Shown here: piece by piece, positions 8,730 through 17,804 of the stretch | Numbering within the stretch: position 1 is the first letter of the stretch | Layout of the letters: every line of letters begins with the position of its first letter | Assembly (NCBI GenBank): GCA_016709335.1 | Contig: JADJNC010000018.1 | Coordinates: 24,037-88,036 of the forward strand | DNA: 64,000 nucleotides | Source: Candidatus Propionivibrio dominans | GTDB lineage: Bacteria > Pseudomonadota > Gammaproteobacteria > Burkholderiales > Rhodocyclaceae | Reading direction: 5' to 3' | Program-made: the position numbers and the translations under genes | The notes under the pieces: generated by a model | What the model saw: the letters and a program-made list of their open reading frames with translations, nothing else | Told to the model about the DNA's origin: nothing | The model's database searches: none

Positions 8730-10226
8730 GCGCACGGATTACCCAACAAGAACTGGAAAGCTACCTCTGGGGCGCTGCCGTCCTGCTGCGTGGCCTGATC
8801 GACGCCGGCGACTACAAGCAGTTTATCTTCCCGCTGCTGTTCTTCAAGCGTGTCTCCAATGTATGGGAAGAGGAATACCAGGCGGCGCTGGCTGATTCCG
8901 ACGGCGATCTCTCCTATGCCGAGTTCGCCGAGAACCATCGCTTTCAGATTCCCGAAGGCGCACGCTGGAGCGAAGTTCGCCAGACGCCGAAAAACGTCGG
9001 CATGGCCAATCCAGACCGCGCTACGCCAACTGGAGGCGGCCAACCCCGATCTGCTCGCCGGCATCTTCGGCGACGCACCATGGACCAACCGCGAGCGCCT
9101 GCCCGACGAAACGCTCAAGAACCTGATCGAGCATTTCTCGACGCAGACGCTCTCGGTCGCCAACGTGCCCGAGGACGAACTCGGTAATGCCTACGAATTC
9201 CTGATCAAGAAGTTCGCCGACGACTCCGGCCACACCGCCGCCGAGTTCTACACCAACCGTACGGTCGTGCACCTGATGACGCAACTGCTCGCGCCGCAAG
9301 CCGGCGAGTCGATCTACGACCCCACCTGCGGCACCGGCGGCATGCTCATTTCGGCGCTGACCGAAGTCAAGCGCAGCGGTGGCGAATACCGCACGCTCAA
9401 ACTCTACGGGCAGGAACGCAACCTGATCACCTCCGGCATCGCCCGGATGAACCTGTTCCTGCATGGCGTCGAAGACTTCCAGATCATCCGGGGCGACACG
9501 CTGGCCGATCCCAGGCATATCGAGGGCGACGGGCTGCGCCAGTTTGACGTGGTTCTCGCCAATCCGCCCTATTCGATCAAGCAGTGGGATCGCGAGGCGT
9601 GGTCCCAGGACAAATGGGGCCGCAACTTCCTTGGCACGCCGCCGCAAGGCCGTGCCGACTACGCTTTCCAGCAGCACATCCTCGCCAGCCTGAGTGACAA
9701 GGGGCGCTGCGCGATCCTCTGGCCCCACGGCGTGCTATTCCGCAATGAAGAGCAGAGCATGCGCGCCAGGATGCTTGAACTGGATTGGGTCGAAGCCGTG
9801 ATCGGACTCGGGCCGAACCTGTTCTACAACTCGCCGATGGAGTCCTGCATCGTCGTCTGCAACCGGCGCAAGCCGGCTGCGCGCAAGGGCAAGGTGCTGT
9901 TCATCGACGCCTTGAACGAGGTCACGCGGGAACGGGCACAGAGCTTCCTCACACCCAGGCACCAGGAGCGCATCCTGAAGACGTTCCGTGCCTTCAGCGT
10001 CGAGGCAGGCTTTTCCGAGGTGGCGACGGCGAAGCAGATCGTCGCCAACGGTGCCAACCTGTCGACACCGATGTATGTGAAGTGGCAGACCGCAACAACC
10101 CATGCCGACGGCACGAAACCCGCAACGCTGCCCGCCGCATGGGCGCAATGGCAAGCCGATGGCCGGGCGTTCTGGCAACAGATGGACACCCTGGTCGAAA
10201 CCCTCGATGGTCTGGACCGGACATGA
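8726..10226 (+). pseudogene. hsdM: Type I restriction-modification methyltransferase HsdM, frameshifted (copy 2)
   Basis: Begins at the ATG at 8726 with SARITQQELESYLWGAAVLL. The frame is correct until MAN at about 9004, where one extra A at 9008/9009 shifts it. Removing it gives MAIQTALRQLEAANPD, and the remainder to 10226 is in frame 8850: DPTCGTGGM, NPPYS and the C-terminus. The full product would be about 500 residues, normal for HsdM. It is a real one-base disruption or an assembly error; otherwise the reading frame is well conserved, implying recent inactivation. Confidence 0.85.
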
Positions 10227-10302
10227 CGTTATGGCGCGATACTTGGCTTTCGTGCCAATAAGGCCCATTTGCGCGCCAAATACGAGCGATACGAGTATTT
10301 TT

Positions 10303-10371
10303 ATGTCGCATATAAATAATAAGTGCCAAATAAAAGTTAATATGTCGCATATGTATTGATTTGCGACACAT
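10303..10371. promoter_or_regulatory. Three copies of an ATGTCGCAT-like motif upstream of the Fic gene (putative operator)
   Basis: ATGTCGCAT occurs at 10303-10311 and 10342-10350, and an inverted variant TGCGACACAT at 10362-10371, in an AT-rich gap between hsdM copy 2 and the Fic gene. Spaced repeats before a gene whose product has an N-terminal helix-turn-helix suggest an autoregulatory operator. The mobile element at 10375 now separates them from the start codon. Confidence 0.35.
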
Positions 10372-10374
10372 AAA

Positions 10375-10551
10375 CCTAGAAACCGCAGTTGAGCGCGACT
10401 TATTGGCTGCAACACCATGTTTGGCAAGGGTTTGGCCCTCACCCCGACCCTCTCCCACAGGGAGAGGGGGTTTGCACCCTTCGCCCTGCGGGAGAAGGGC
10501 CGGGGATGAGGGCCTACGATATCGGCATTACGCTCAACTGCGTTTTTTAGG
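10375..10551 (+). mobile_element. MITE-like element, copy 1 (177 bp, 5-bp target duplication ATAAA)
   Basis: Terminal inverted repeats start CCTAGAAACCGCAGTTGAGC and end GCTCAACTGCGTTTTTTAGG. The interior is a nested palindrome (GGCCCTCACCCC pairing with GGGGATGAGGGCC, plus CCCTCTCCC/GGGAGAGGG and CTTCGCCC/GGGAGAAG hairpins). Flanks 10370-10374 and 10552-10556 are both ATAAA, a 5-bp target duplication. It encodes no protein. It lies 10 bases upstream of the Fic gene start and so replaces its native leader. Confidence 0.9.
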
Positions 10552-10561
10552 ATAAACCACC

Positions 10562-11944
10562 ATGCCCAAAAAAGTTCCCGAGCAAGACCTGATCTCGATC
10601 CAGCGGGAAGTCGCGGCCTTTCCCAGTGGGGTAGGATTGGCCAAACTGGAAGCCTCGCTGGCTGCGTCAGGTGTTGCGATCCACCGTAGATCGCTGCAAC
10701 GCCGACTTACGCTGCTCATCGAAAACGGCCGCATCGCCGCCGCCGGAACGCTCAAAGGCAGGGTCTATCGTCCCATCGCGAGCGAGCGCGCCGCCAATGA
10801 AGAAGCATCGCCAATTACTCCCATTCCCCTGTCGGCGCTCGGCAGCGAGGTACGCAATGCCGTGGCGCGCCCCATCCAGAACCGTGAGCCCGTCGGTTAT
10901 CAGCGCGAATTTCTGCTCTCTTATCCGCACGCCGGCCCTTATCTCGACCAGGCCACTCGCGATCACCTGCATCGCATCGGCCGCGCGCATCAAGGCGATT
11001 TTCCCGCCGGCACGCTGGCCCGGCAGCTTCTTGGGCGGCTGTTGATCGACCTGTCCTGGGCATCGAGCCATCTGGAGGGTAATACCTACTCCTTGCTGGA
11101 AACCGAGCGCCTGATCGCTTTCGGCCAGGCCGCCGAGGGAAAAAATACCTTTGAAACCCAGATGATCCTGAACCACAAGCAGGCCATCGAGTTTCTTGTC
11201 GAATCGGTCGCGGAACTGGGTTTCGACGCGTATTCGATGCTCAACCTGCACGCCCTGCTCAGCGACAACCTGCTCGCCAATACCGCCGCCGGTGGCCGCA
11301 TCCGCCAGATACCGGTGGGCATTGCCCGTTCGGTCTACACACCGCTGGCCACCCCGCAATTGCTGGAGGAGTATTTTCAGCGCTGTCTCGAAATCGCCAC
11401 CGGCATCGACGATCCCTTCGAACAATCCTTCTTCGCCCTGGTGCATTTGTCTTATCTGCAAGCCTTCGAAGACGTCAACAAGCGCGTTGCCCGCCTGGCC
11501 GCCAATATTCCGCTGATCAAACACAATCTTTGCCCGCTGTCGTTCATCGATGTGCCGACCCAGACCTATGTGGAAGGCCTGCTCGGGGTCTATGAACTCA
11601 ATCGGGTCGAGCTGCTGCGCGACATCTATGTCTGGGGTTACGAGCGTTCCGTCAAACGCTACCTCTCGCAGCGGGAAGAACTCGGCGAACCCGACCCGTT
11701 CCGCCTGCGCTACCGCGCCGCACTTCTGGAAGTGGTCGGCGCCGTGGTTCGGCAGGATTCATCCGACCTGACGCCATTCGTCGAGACCTGGGCGAATGAA
11801 CATCTCCCCGAGGCGGACCGGCAGCGCTTTGTCGCCCTCGTCCATACCGAGCTGGACAGTCTGCATGAGGGCAACTTCGCCCGCTATCGAATTCGCCCAT
11901 CCGAGTTTGCGGCATGGCGGGAGAGGAAAGGCGGGCATGGCTGA
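10562..11944 (+). CDS. Fic-domain protein with N-terminal winged helix; catalytic motif degenerate
   Basis: 460 residues. About 1-70 look like a winged helix (RRSLQRRLTLLIENGRI). The Fic core includes an inhibitory-helix motif SSHLEGN (168-174), of the S-x3-E-G/N type. The Fic signature HPFxDGNGRxAR is replaced by QAFEDVNKRVAR (300-311): the catalytic His is Gln and both nucleotide-loop Gly are Val/Lys. Canonical AMP transfer is therefore unlikely. Such proteins are often encoded in type I R-M loci; here the gene lies between hsdM and the hsdS stub, and its stop overlaps the hsdS start (ATGGCTGA). Confidence 0.8.
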   Translation: MPKKVPEQDLISIQREVAAFPSGVGLAKLEASLAASGVAIHRRSLQRRLTLLIENGRIAAAGTLKGRVYRPIASERAANEEASPITPIPLSALGSEVRNAVARPIQNREPVGYQREFLLSYPHAGPYLDQATRDHLHRIGRAHQGDFPAGTLARQLLGRLLIDLSWASSHLEGNTYSLLETERLIAFGQAAEGKNTFETQMILNHKQAIEFLVESVAELGFDAYSMLNLHALLSDNLLANTAAGGRIRQIPVGIARSVYTPLATPQLLEEYFQRCLEIATGIDDPFEQSFFALVHLSYLQAFEDVNKRVARLAANIPLIKHNLCPLSFIDVPTQTYVEGLLGVYELNRVELLRDIYVWGYERSVKRYLSQREELGEPDPFRLRYRAALLEVVGAVVRQDSSDLTPFVETWANEHLPEADRQRFVALVHTELDSLHEGNFARYRIRPSEFAAWRERKGGHG

Positions 11945-12140
11945 AAAACAGTTGAAGCCGGGTTGGAAGGTCTGGCGCTTCGAGCAGATGGCGAGCAACG
12001 TCAATGAGCGTAACGACAATCCATCCGAATCCGGCATGGCGCATTACGTCGGGCTGGAGCACCTCGACCCTGATTCGTTACGTGCCATTGGGGCCAGTGT
12101 GAATAACCTGTCTTGGATTCCAGGAGGCAAACGGAAATGA
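11937..12140 (+). pseudogene. Type I R-M specificity subunit HsdS, N-terminal stub only
   Basis: The frame starts at the ATG at 11937 inside the Fic gene end and gives KPGWKVWRFEQMASNVNER and YVGLEHLDPDSL, the typical first 50 residues of HsdS. It stops after 67 residues, where about 400 are expected. Both target-recognition domains and any hsdR are missing. The next gene on the opposite strand begins 70 bases later, so a deletion joined this locus to unrelated DNA. Confidence 0.8.
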
Positions 12141-12208
12141 AAAAGGAAATGTCCCTTCGATCAATTTCCTGTCCTTCCGACCCCCTGGATTTCCCTGCCC
12201 CAGGACAA

Positions 12209-13081
12209 TCAGAACATCTCGAATCTGGCCAGATAGCCAAAATGATCGGAGACGACGGGATAGAAATGCTCATTAAAAATAACGTCCATGGCTTTCACCT
12301 GCAGGGGATCGCCATTGCGTTTGAAGACATAGTCGATACGTTTGGGTGCGCTGTTCGTCCATCCATCGATGCTGCCTTGATAGCTGGGCTGGAAAAAACG
12401 CTGGGGGTGCAATTCGTAAAACTGATCGACGTATTCGGCATTGCCTACAACATGGTTATAAGATTGCTCGCCGGCCGGCGCATTGAAATCACCGACGATC
12501 AGATCGCCCCTGACCCCCAAATGCCTTCGTGATCGAATCAATTCACCCAGCTTGTCGTATTCCTCAAAAAAACCGTGTTCCGCCCAGCTCAGGTGAACAT
12601 TGGCAACATGCAACAAGCCGAAGCACGGAACGTCTATGCAGGATAAGGTGACGTTACGCGACATATAGTTGTCTTTGCGCTGGTCGGCGGAAACGTAGGC
12701 GGAATAATTGTGTCGCATCGGATGACGGCTCAGGATGGCGGTACCCTCCCGCCAGCGCTGAAACCCGATGTGGCTCCAGTCCTGGTGAAGATGATACCAA
12801 TGCCCCCACTGGTGTAATCGATTGCGGATGCGACAAGCCATATTGGAAGGCGACTCGCCGTAAGGATCGGCAATCGGGTCATGCAAATACTCACCTACTT
12901 CCTGAAAACAGACGATATCTATCCCCAGGTGAGCGATTGCCTCGGCGATGTTATGCACTTCAGGCTCGTGGTGATGCATCGTATCGAATGGGCAGTGACG
13001 GGGGTGCTGTTCATAGGTATGCAGGTTCAGGGTCAGCAACTGAATTTCCATAGATTTGGGTTTTCTAGACTTGAATTTCAT
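12209..13081 (-). CDS. Endonuclease/exonuclease/phosphatase (EEP) family protein
   Basis: 290 residues (280 if the second ATG at 13051 is used; neither has a clear ribosome site). EEP-fold motifs in order are LTLNLHT, CFQEV (metal-binding Glu), EGTAILSRHP, VHLSW, GDFNAP, RIDYVF and the C-terminal SDHFGY with the catalytic His. Phosphodiesterase activity is expected, but the substrate (DNA, RNA, lipid or phosphoinositide) cannot be told. No signal peptide. It stands alone, convergent with the R-M remnant. The 255 bases between it and nifM contain no recognised feature. Confidence 0.8.
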   Translation of the reverse strand: MKFKSRKPKSMEIQLLTLNLHTYEQHPRHCPFDTMHHHEPEVHNIAEAIAHLGIDIVCFQEVGEYLHDPIADPYGESPSNMACRIRNRLHQWGHWYHLHQDWSHIGFQRWREGTAILSRHPMRHNYSAYVSADQRKDNYMSRNVTLSCIDVPCFGLLHVANVHLSWAEHGFFEEYDKLGELIRSRRHLGVRGDLIVGDFNAPAGEQSYNHVVGNAEYVDQFYELHPQRFFQPSYQGSIDGWTNSAPKRIDYVFKRNGDPLQVKAMDVIFNEHFYPVVSDHFGYLARFEMF

Positions 13082-13336
13082 GGCCGTGAGCGATTAGGCT
13101 TATGTGAAGGCAAAGATTCATGCAAGGACAGCCACTCTATCAAACTCATATGACAGAAATCCTTCAATCCCGCGCCCCATGTCAACATCAACGCTCCATC
13201 TGGCCTGGCCGGCAGCTGCCAAACGGCAGCTTCAGGCCGCGAAATAAAGTCTGTACAACCCTTTTCGACAATAGCTTGCATCGGCACAGCCTGGCGCCCC
13301 TACATCTTCTCCCGGAAGGTATTCCAGGCGGGGGTT

Positions 13337-14188
13337 CTACGCAGAATTTCGGGCGAGTTCAACTTCCGGCTCAGTATTCACGCAGCAACGCACGATCCAG
13401 TCTCGCTGCGCCTTGCGCCGGCGCTTGTCGTACAGATGATCGATGATTTTTTCCTGCACCTCGGCAAAGGGCAGCATGCCGCTCGGGAAAATCTCGTCGC
13501 AGCGCAGGATGTGCAGGCCGATGGGGGATTCAAGGACCTTGCTGGTCTGCCCTGCGCCAAGCGCGAAGGCGGCTGCTTCGAGTTGCGGGTAGAGTTGCTT
13601 GCGCTGGACGACCCCGAGCTGGCCACCTTCAAGGGCGGTCGGGCATTGCGAAAGGCGCTGCGCCGCCGCGCCAAATTGATCGGCATTTTTCAGCGTCATT
13701 CGCAGCACCTCGAGTTGAGTCCTGGCCTTGTCCTTCTGCTGCCCGTTGTCGTAGGTGATCAGGATGTGGCGCAGCCGCCGGGACTGCGGGCGCTCGAAGC
13801 TTTCCGGGTGCAGGCGGTAATAGATCTCGGCATCGACAACACTGACCGGCGACGCTTCTGCGGCCACTTTTTCGAGCACGGCTTCGACGCGCAGATCGCG
13901 CTCAACGGCCTCTTCGAGTTCAGTTTCGCCAAGGCCAATGCGTTCCAGATCCTGAATGAATTCGTCTGCACTCGGGTAACGCTTGCGGATTTCTTCGAGC
14001 CGGTTGGCCAGTGTGGCCGCCGGAACGACGACGTTGGCTGCTTCGCCGCTGGCCAGAATGTGCTGCTCGATGTTGTTCTGCCGCGAGGCGACCTTGAACA
14101 GACGCGAGCGCTCCGCTTCTGAGAGCGTTTCCGGCGCTTTCGCGAAAAGTTCCCAGGCGAGTTTCAATTCAAGGTAGCCGTATTGCAT
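13337..14188 (-). CDS. nifM: NifM, parvulin-type peptidyl-prolyl isomerase for Fe-protein maturation
   Basis: 283 residues from the ATG at 14188, which has GAGG nine bases upstream; an ATG two codons earlier (14194) is an alternative. An N-terminal helical region (LELKLAWELFAKAPETLS) is followed by a parvulin domain: RRLRHILITYD, then PTALEGGQLGVV and SPIGLHILRCDE. NifM assists folding of NifH in Azotobacter and Klebsiella. It is the last gene of the nifV operon and overlaps nifZ by about 20 bases. Confidence 0.9.
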   Translation of the reverse strand: MQYGYLELKLAWELFAKAPETLSEAERSRLFKVASRQNNIEQHILASGEAANVVVPAATLANRLEEIRKRYPSADEFIQDLERIGLGETELEEAVERDLRVEAVLEKVAAEASPVSVVDAEIYYRLHPESFERPQSRRLRHILITYDNGQQKDKARTQLEVLRMTLKNADQFGAAAQRLSQCPTALEGGQLGVVQRKQLYPQLEAAAFALGAGQTSKVLESPIGLHILRCDEIFPSGMLPFAEVQEKIIDHLYDKRRRKAQRDWIVRCCVNTEPEVELARNSA

Positions 14189-14651
14189 CGTCATGTTCCT
14201 CGGCGAGCAGCGGTTCCAGTGCATCTTCGGGGATTTGCAGCAGGCGGCCGAGCAGACTTTCGAAGTGGATGTGATAGGCGACGCCGCCCGGCGCATCGCG
14301 GATGACCTTGATCACCTCGCCGATAGCGCCGCGTCTGACCAGCACTTCGCCACCGACCGACAGTCCCTTGGCTGATTGCACCTTTTCACGGAACTCGAAA
14401 CGCGAAGGCGTCCACGGCTCATCGGCATCGATCAGCTCCTCTTCGCGGCAGCCGACGATCCTGCCTTCGTCGAGAAAATTGATCGAGTAGATGATCTGGT
14501 CCTGCAGGAAAGTGCCAACATCGACCACGTAGCCGATGCTTCCACGGCGCACCAGCGGTGCACCCGTATCGAGTCCGGGGTAGGTGCCGTCGTTGCGCAC
14601 ATTGCGCGTCAGGCGCACCGGCTCGCCGAAATCCCAGCGTGCGTCGATCAT
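14169..14651 (-). CDS. nifZ: NifZ, nitrogenase MoFe-protein (P-cluster) maturation factor
   Basis: 160 residues from the ATG at 14651, which overlaps the nifW stop (ATGA); this overlap decided the start. Two repeated NifZ motifs are visible, one around GEPVRLTRNVRNDGTYPG and LVRRGSIGYVVDVGTFLQ, and one around VLVRRGAIGEVIKVIRD. NifZ promotes P-cluster formation in the second half of NifDK in Azotobacter. A single-motif paralogue is encoded at 39643 next to nifF. Confidence 0.9.
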   Translation of the reverse strand: MIDARWDFGEPVRLTRNVRNDGTYPGLDTGAPLVRRGSIGYVVDVGTFLQDQIIYSINFLDEGRIVGCREEELIDADEPWTPSRFEFREKVQSAKGLSVGGEVLVRRGAIGEVIKVIRDAPGGVAYHIHFESLLGRLLQIPEDALEPLLAEEHDDAIRLP

Positions 14652-14989
14652 TGCTGAAACACCTTGTCCAGAGACACAAACGAGCTTGAGCCACCGCCCG
14701 GTTTGTCGACGTGCTGGAAGACGGCGAAGACCTTTTCGGTTTGCGCATCCGAGCTGACGAAATCCCGATAGGCGCGTTCCAGCCACTGGCGATAAATAGC
14801 ACGCTGGGCACTCTCTTCCGGCGGCAGAACGGGTGCCTGCTTGGCCAGATAGTCGTGAAAGCGTTGCAGGATGTGCAGACGATTCACCTGCACCACGCTG
14901 GCATCATAGGGTACGGCAAAATAATCGAGAAAGTCCTCGGCGGAAACCAGTTCGTCGAGGGCTTCGGCGAGGGTCAGCGTATCGTCCAT
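14648..14989 (-). CDS. nifW: NifW, nitrogenase-stabilising/protective protein
   Basis: 113 residues from the ATG at 14989, preceded by a good site (AGGAGGC). The family pattern ELVSAEDFLDYFAVPYD and VNRLHILQRFHDYL is clear. NifW associates with MoFe protein and with NifZ and is needed for full activity or oxygen tolerance. It overlaps nifZ by 4 bases. Confidence 0.9.
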   Translation of the reverse strand: MDDTLTLAEALDELVSAEDFLDYFAVPYDASVVQVNRLHILQRFHDYLAKQAPVLPPEESAQRAIYRQWLERAYRDFVSSDAQTEKVFAVFQHVDKPGGGSSSFVSLDKVFQQ

Positions 14990-14999
14990 GGGGGCCTCC

Positions 15000-15551
15000 T
15001 CAGGCAAGTGCAAGCTTTTGTTCGGTAAGGGGCTCGCCGGCATCGAGCGGGTCTTGAGCGACTTGAAACACGTCGACGACTTCGAGCAGTTTGGCGGCGC
15101 CGAGCTGGTCGCGTGAATCGAGTGCCGCCAGCTTGATCAGGCGCTCGCGCGAGGCGGGAATGTGGCCGAGCCGGAGCAGGACGATGCTCGCGGCCTTGAG
15201 TGCCAGCAGGTAAAAACGCAATAGACCGAAGGAGATGGAGGCCGCAGACGCCAGCCAGTTTTCGTTGAGCAGGCTCCAGTCCGCAGGCAGGCCGAGGTGG
15301 CGGCCGGAAATCAGCATGGCGCGTTCGGCGACCTGCAAGGCGTCCTCCAGCCGGTGCTGGTAGAAATAGTAACGGTAGAGGCCGACCAGCACGGTGAGGT
15401 TGTCGGGCGCCAGCAGATGCGCGCGGAGCAGTGCCAGTTCGGCGCCGGCTTCGCCATACTCGCTGGCCGCCAGAGTGATCAGGCGCTCGGCCTCGACGGG
15501 CAGCGCCTCCTCGAAATAGAGTTTGCAATCGGAAAAATCGAGCAGGTCCAT
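15000..15551 (-). CDS. TPR-like helical protein of the nifV-nifW operon
   Basis: 183 residues from the ATG at 15551, eight bases after the cysE stop; this start is preferred to the longer frame because it fits the operon spacing. All-helical, with tetratricopeptide-like units (YFEEALPVEAERLITLAA, VLVGLYRYYFYQHRLEDALQVAERA). Similar proteins sit between cysE/nifV and nifW in other nif clusters; a scaffold role in nitrogenase maturation is inference. No cysteines or catalytic motif stand out. Confidence 0.7.
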   Translation of the reverse strand: MDLLDFSDCKLYFEEALPVEAERLITLAASEYGEAGAELALLRAHLLAPDNLTVLVGLYRYYFYQHRLEDALQVAERAMLISGRHLGLPADWSLLNENWLASAASISFGLLRFYLLALKAASIVLLRLGHIPASRERLIKLAALDSRDQLGAAKLLEVVDVFQVAQDPLDAGEPLTEQKLALA

Positions 15552-15559
15552 GGCGTAAT

Positions 15560-16351
15560 TCAGTTCATTGCCGAGTGCATCGACTCGTGCTCGCAGCACA
15601 GGTCGCCGGCACTGCAGGTGCGACATTGGCCGCTGTGCTCGGCGGGTTGCGGATCGTGGCGCAGTTCGGCCAACTCCTGTTCCAGCATTTCGATGCGTTC
15701 GATCAGGCAGGCAATGGACTTGGCCACCGGGTCGGGGAGCAGGTTGTGGTCGAGGTTGATGCCATATTCTTCTTGCACGCCGCCGTTGCGCGTATCGACG
15801 ACGCGGCCCGGTACTCCGACCACGGTGCGCTCGGCCGGGACGTCCTTGACGACCACCGAATTGGCGCCGATGCGCACGCGCTCGCCAATGCTGATCGGGC
15901 CGAGAATCTTGGCCCCGGCGCCAACGACCACCCCGTCGGCCAGCGTCGGGTGGCGCCGGCCCTTGTTCCAGGAGGTGCCGCCGAGCGTGACGCCGTGGTA
16001 AAGCGTGACATCGTCGCCGACCTTGGCCGTTTCGCCGATCACCACGCCGGCGCCGTGGTCGATAAAGAAACGGCGACCGATGCTGGCGCCAGGATGGATG
16101 TCGACATTGGTCAGCATGCGGCTGAGAAAGGACAGCAGGCGTGCCGTAAAGCGCCAGCCGGATTGCCAGAGCCGGTGCGCCAGCCGGTGGGCGATCAGGG
16201 CATGCACGCCGGGGTAGGTGGTCAGCACTTCCAGCGTCGAGCGCGCCGCCGGGTCGCGCTGGAAGACACAGGCCAGATCTTCCCTGAGAATCGTCCAGAA
16301 GCCGGGTGCGACGCTGAGGCTGGCCGTCATGGTGAGCGCTTCAGACGACAT
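15560..16351 (-). CDS. cysE: Serine O-acetyltransferase (nif-associated CysE1)
   Basis: 263 residues. The start ATG at 16351 overlaps the nifV end by 11 bases and has AGGAG nine bases upstream (an ATG at 16330 is the alternative). The N-terminal helical domain is followed by a left-handed beta helix with hexapeptide repeats; the active-site stretch [26 protein letters not shown] carries the catalytic His and Asp. It makes O-acetylserine for cysteine, needed in quantity for nitrogenase Fe-S clusters. The C-terminal tail is Cys-rich ([11 protein letters not shown]), an extension unusual for housekeeping CysE. Confidence 0.9.
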   Translation of the reverse strand: MSSEALTMTASLSVAPGFWTILREDLACVFQRDPAARSTLEVLTTYPGVHALIAHRLAHRLWQSGWRFTARLLSFLSRMLTNVDIHPGASIGRRFFIDHGAGVVIGETAKVGDDVTLYHGVTLGGTSWNKGRRHPTLADGVVVGAGAKILGPISIGERVRIGANSVVVKDVPAERTVVGVPGRVVDTRNGGVQEEYGINLDHNLLPDPVAKSIACLIERIEMLEQELAELRHDPQPAEHSGQCRTCSAGDLCCEHESMHSAMN

Positions 16352-17483
16352 GCAGAGGTCTCCTGATCGAAGCCAGCAGCAGGAGCAGATCGGGCGTTTC
16401 CGGCGCCTGCTTGCGATCGGCGACAAAGAGGCGCAGGTGCGGCAGCAGGTTGTGTGCTTCGTTTTCATCGACCGCGATGCCGAGACCGGCATAGACCACC
16501 TGCACCGCCCGCGAGCCGGAATGCTTGCCGAGAACGATGCGATGCGACTGGCCGACTTCCTGCGGGTCGAAACCCTGATAGTTTTCCGGATGTTTGAGCA
16601 GACCATCGACGTGGATGCCGGCTTCGTGGGTGAAAGCGCCGGCACCGACGACGCTTTTCTGCCACGGCACGGCGCGCCCCGAAGCGCTGGCGACGACGCT
16701 CGACAGGGCGAGAAACTCCTTGAGATCGACACCGGTTTCGATGCCGTGCAGTTTCTTGAGGCCGAGTACCACTTCTTCCAGCGGAGCGTTGCCGGCGCGT
16801 TCGCCGAGGCCGTTAACCGTGGTGTTGACATGTGTCGCGCCGGCCTTGCAGGCGGCCAGCGTGTTGGCCGTCGCCAGTCCCATGTCGTCATGCGCGTGCA
16901 TCTCGATTTCAAGCCCGCTATTGCGGCGCAAGATGCCGATGCGTTCAAAGGTTTCGAAAGGTTCGAGCACGCCGAGCGTGTCGGCAAAGCGCAGGCGGCG
17001 GGCACCGGCGCGTTCGGCGGTTTCGGCCAGCGCACAGAGGAAGTTGATGTCGGCGCGCGAGGCATCCTCGCAACCAAGGCCGACTTCAAGCCCGAGGCTG
17101 AGCGCGGCACCAATGTATTTCGGCAGTTCGCGCAGCAGCCAAGCGCGGTCTTGTTTGAGCTTGTAGGCGAGATGCTGGTCGGAGGCCGGTATCGAAATGT
17201 CGACCAGGTGCGCGCCCAGGTTGGCACAAGCGGCGATGTCGTCCGCGTGCATCCGGCTCCACACCATGAGGCGCGGCGCCAGCTTGAGCGCGGCGACGGC
17301 GCGCACCGAATCGCGCTCCACTTCGCCCATCGCCGGGATGCCGACTTCCAGCTCCGGCACACCGATGGCGGCGAGCTGGCGGGCGATCTCCAGCTTCTCG
17401 TCCAGCGTGAACGCCACGCCGGCCGACTGTTCGCCGTCGCGCAGGGTGGTATCGTTGATGGTGACAAAGGGCGGGCTGGTCAT
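16341..17483 (-). CDS. nifV: Homocitrate synthase NifV
   Basis: 380 residues. Condenses acetyl-CoA and 2-oxoglutarate to homocitrate, the organic ligand of FeMo-cofactor. The N-terminal motif [13 protein letters not shown], the central HAHDDMGLA and [13 protein letters not shown] are the DRE-TIM metallolyase signatures. The start has AGGAGA eight bases upstream. First gene of an operon with cysE, a TPR protein, nifW, nifZ and nifM, driven by the sigma54/NifA promoter at 17507-17598. Confidence 0.93.
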   Translation of the reverse strand: MTSPPFVTINDTTLRDGEQSAGVAFTLDEKLEIARQLAAIGVPELEVGIPAMGEVERDSVRAVAALKLAPRLMVWSRMHADDIAACANLGAHLVDISIPASDQHLAYKLKQDRAWLLRELPKYIGAALSLGLEVGLGCEDASRADINFLCALAETAERAGARRLRFADTLGVLEPFETFERIGILRRNSGLEIEMHAHDDMGLATANTLAACKAGATHVNTTVNGLGERAGNAPLEEVVLGLKKLHGIETGVDLKEFLALSSVVASASGRAVPWQKSVVGAGAFTHEAGIHVDGLLKHPENYQGFDPQEVGQSHRIVLGKHSGSRAVQVVYAGLGIAVDENEAHNLLPHLRLFVADRKQAPETPDLLLLLASIRRPLHVV

Positions 17484-17506
17484 GGCAATCTCCTGTGCAC
17501 TTCAGC

Positions 17507-17598
17507 AGCAAGGATGGTGCCAATGCATAAGCTATTGAAAATTAACGTTTTGAATGTTTGGCGTGTGCTTGAAGCAGTGGAATGTCGTGAATGCGACA
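17507..17598 (-). promoter_or_regulatory. Sigma54 promoter (17507-17522) and NifA site (17583-17598) of the nifV operon
   Basis: Read on the minus strand, 17507-17522 is TGGCACCATCCTTGCT, a near-perfect -24/-12 element with 10 bases between GG and GC. Upstream, 17583-17598 is TGTCGTGAATGCGACA, a TGT-N10-ACA NifA upstream activator site. The elements are 60 bases apart, and the promoter lies 24-39 bases before the nifV start. Confidence 0.9.
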
Positions 17599-17721
17599 AG
17601 CCGCAATCGTCCGTTACGATGCAGTAATCAGTGATACGCTCACCTGATCAGCCGCGAGGTTCAGCCGACCAACCAAGAGATCATTCAACCGATCTTTCCG
17701 TAGCCGAAGTCCACGCTTCTC

Positions 17722-17772
17722 GTCATTCCGACGCAAGCCGGAATCCAGGAAATCCGGGCATTTCCCGGATTC
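17722..17772. repeat. REP-like hairpins, family C, copy 2
   Basis: GTCATTCCGACGCAAGCCGGAATCC plus a second short hairpin (AAATCCGGGC...CCCGGATT) fills the gap between the nifV promoter and the divergent tpm gene. No gene is present from 17599 to 17804. Confidence 0.7.
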
Positions 17773-17804
17773 AACAACGCTGCATCTGACAGGAAGAAAT
17801 CGCC

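Noticed and set aside
10440..10520. GC-rich short repeats that could suggest a CRISPR array
   Set aside because: The repeated text is the palindromic interior of a single MITE copy; there are no regularly spaced unique spacers and no cas genes in the window.
16218..17627. 469-codon plus-strand frame across the nifV region
   Set aside because: Antisense to nifV and cysE, which have complete family motifs and ribosome sites; no domain is visible in the plus-strand text.
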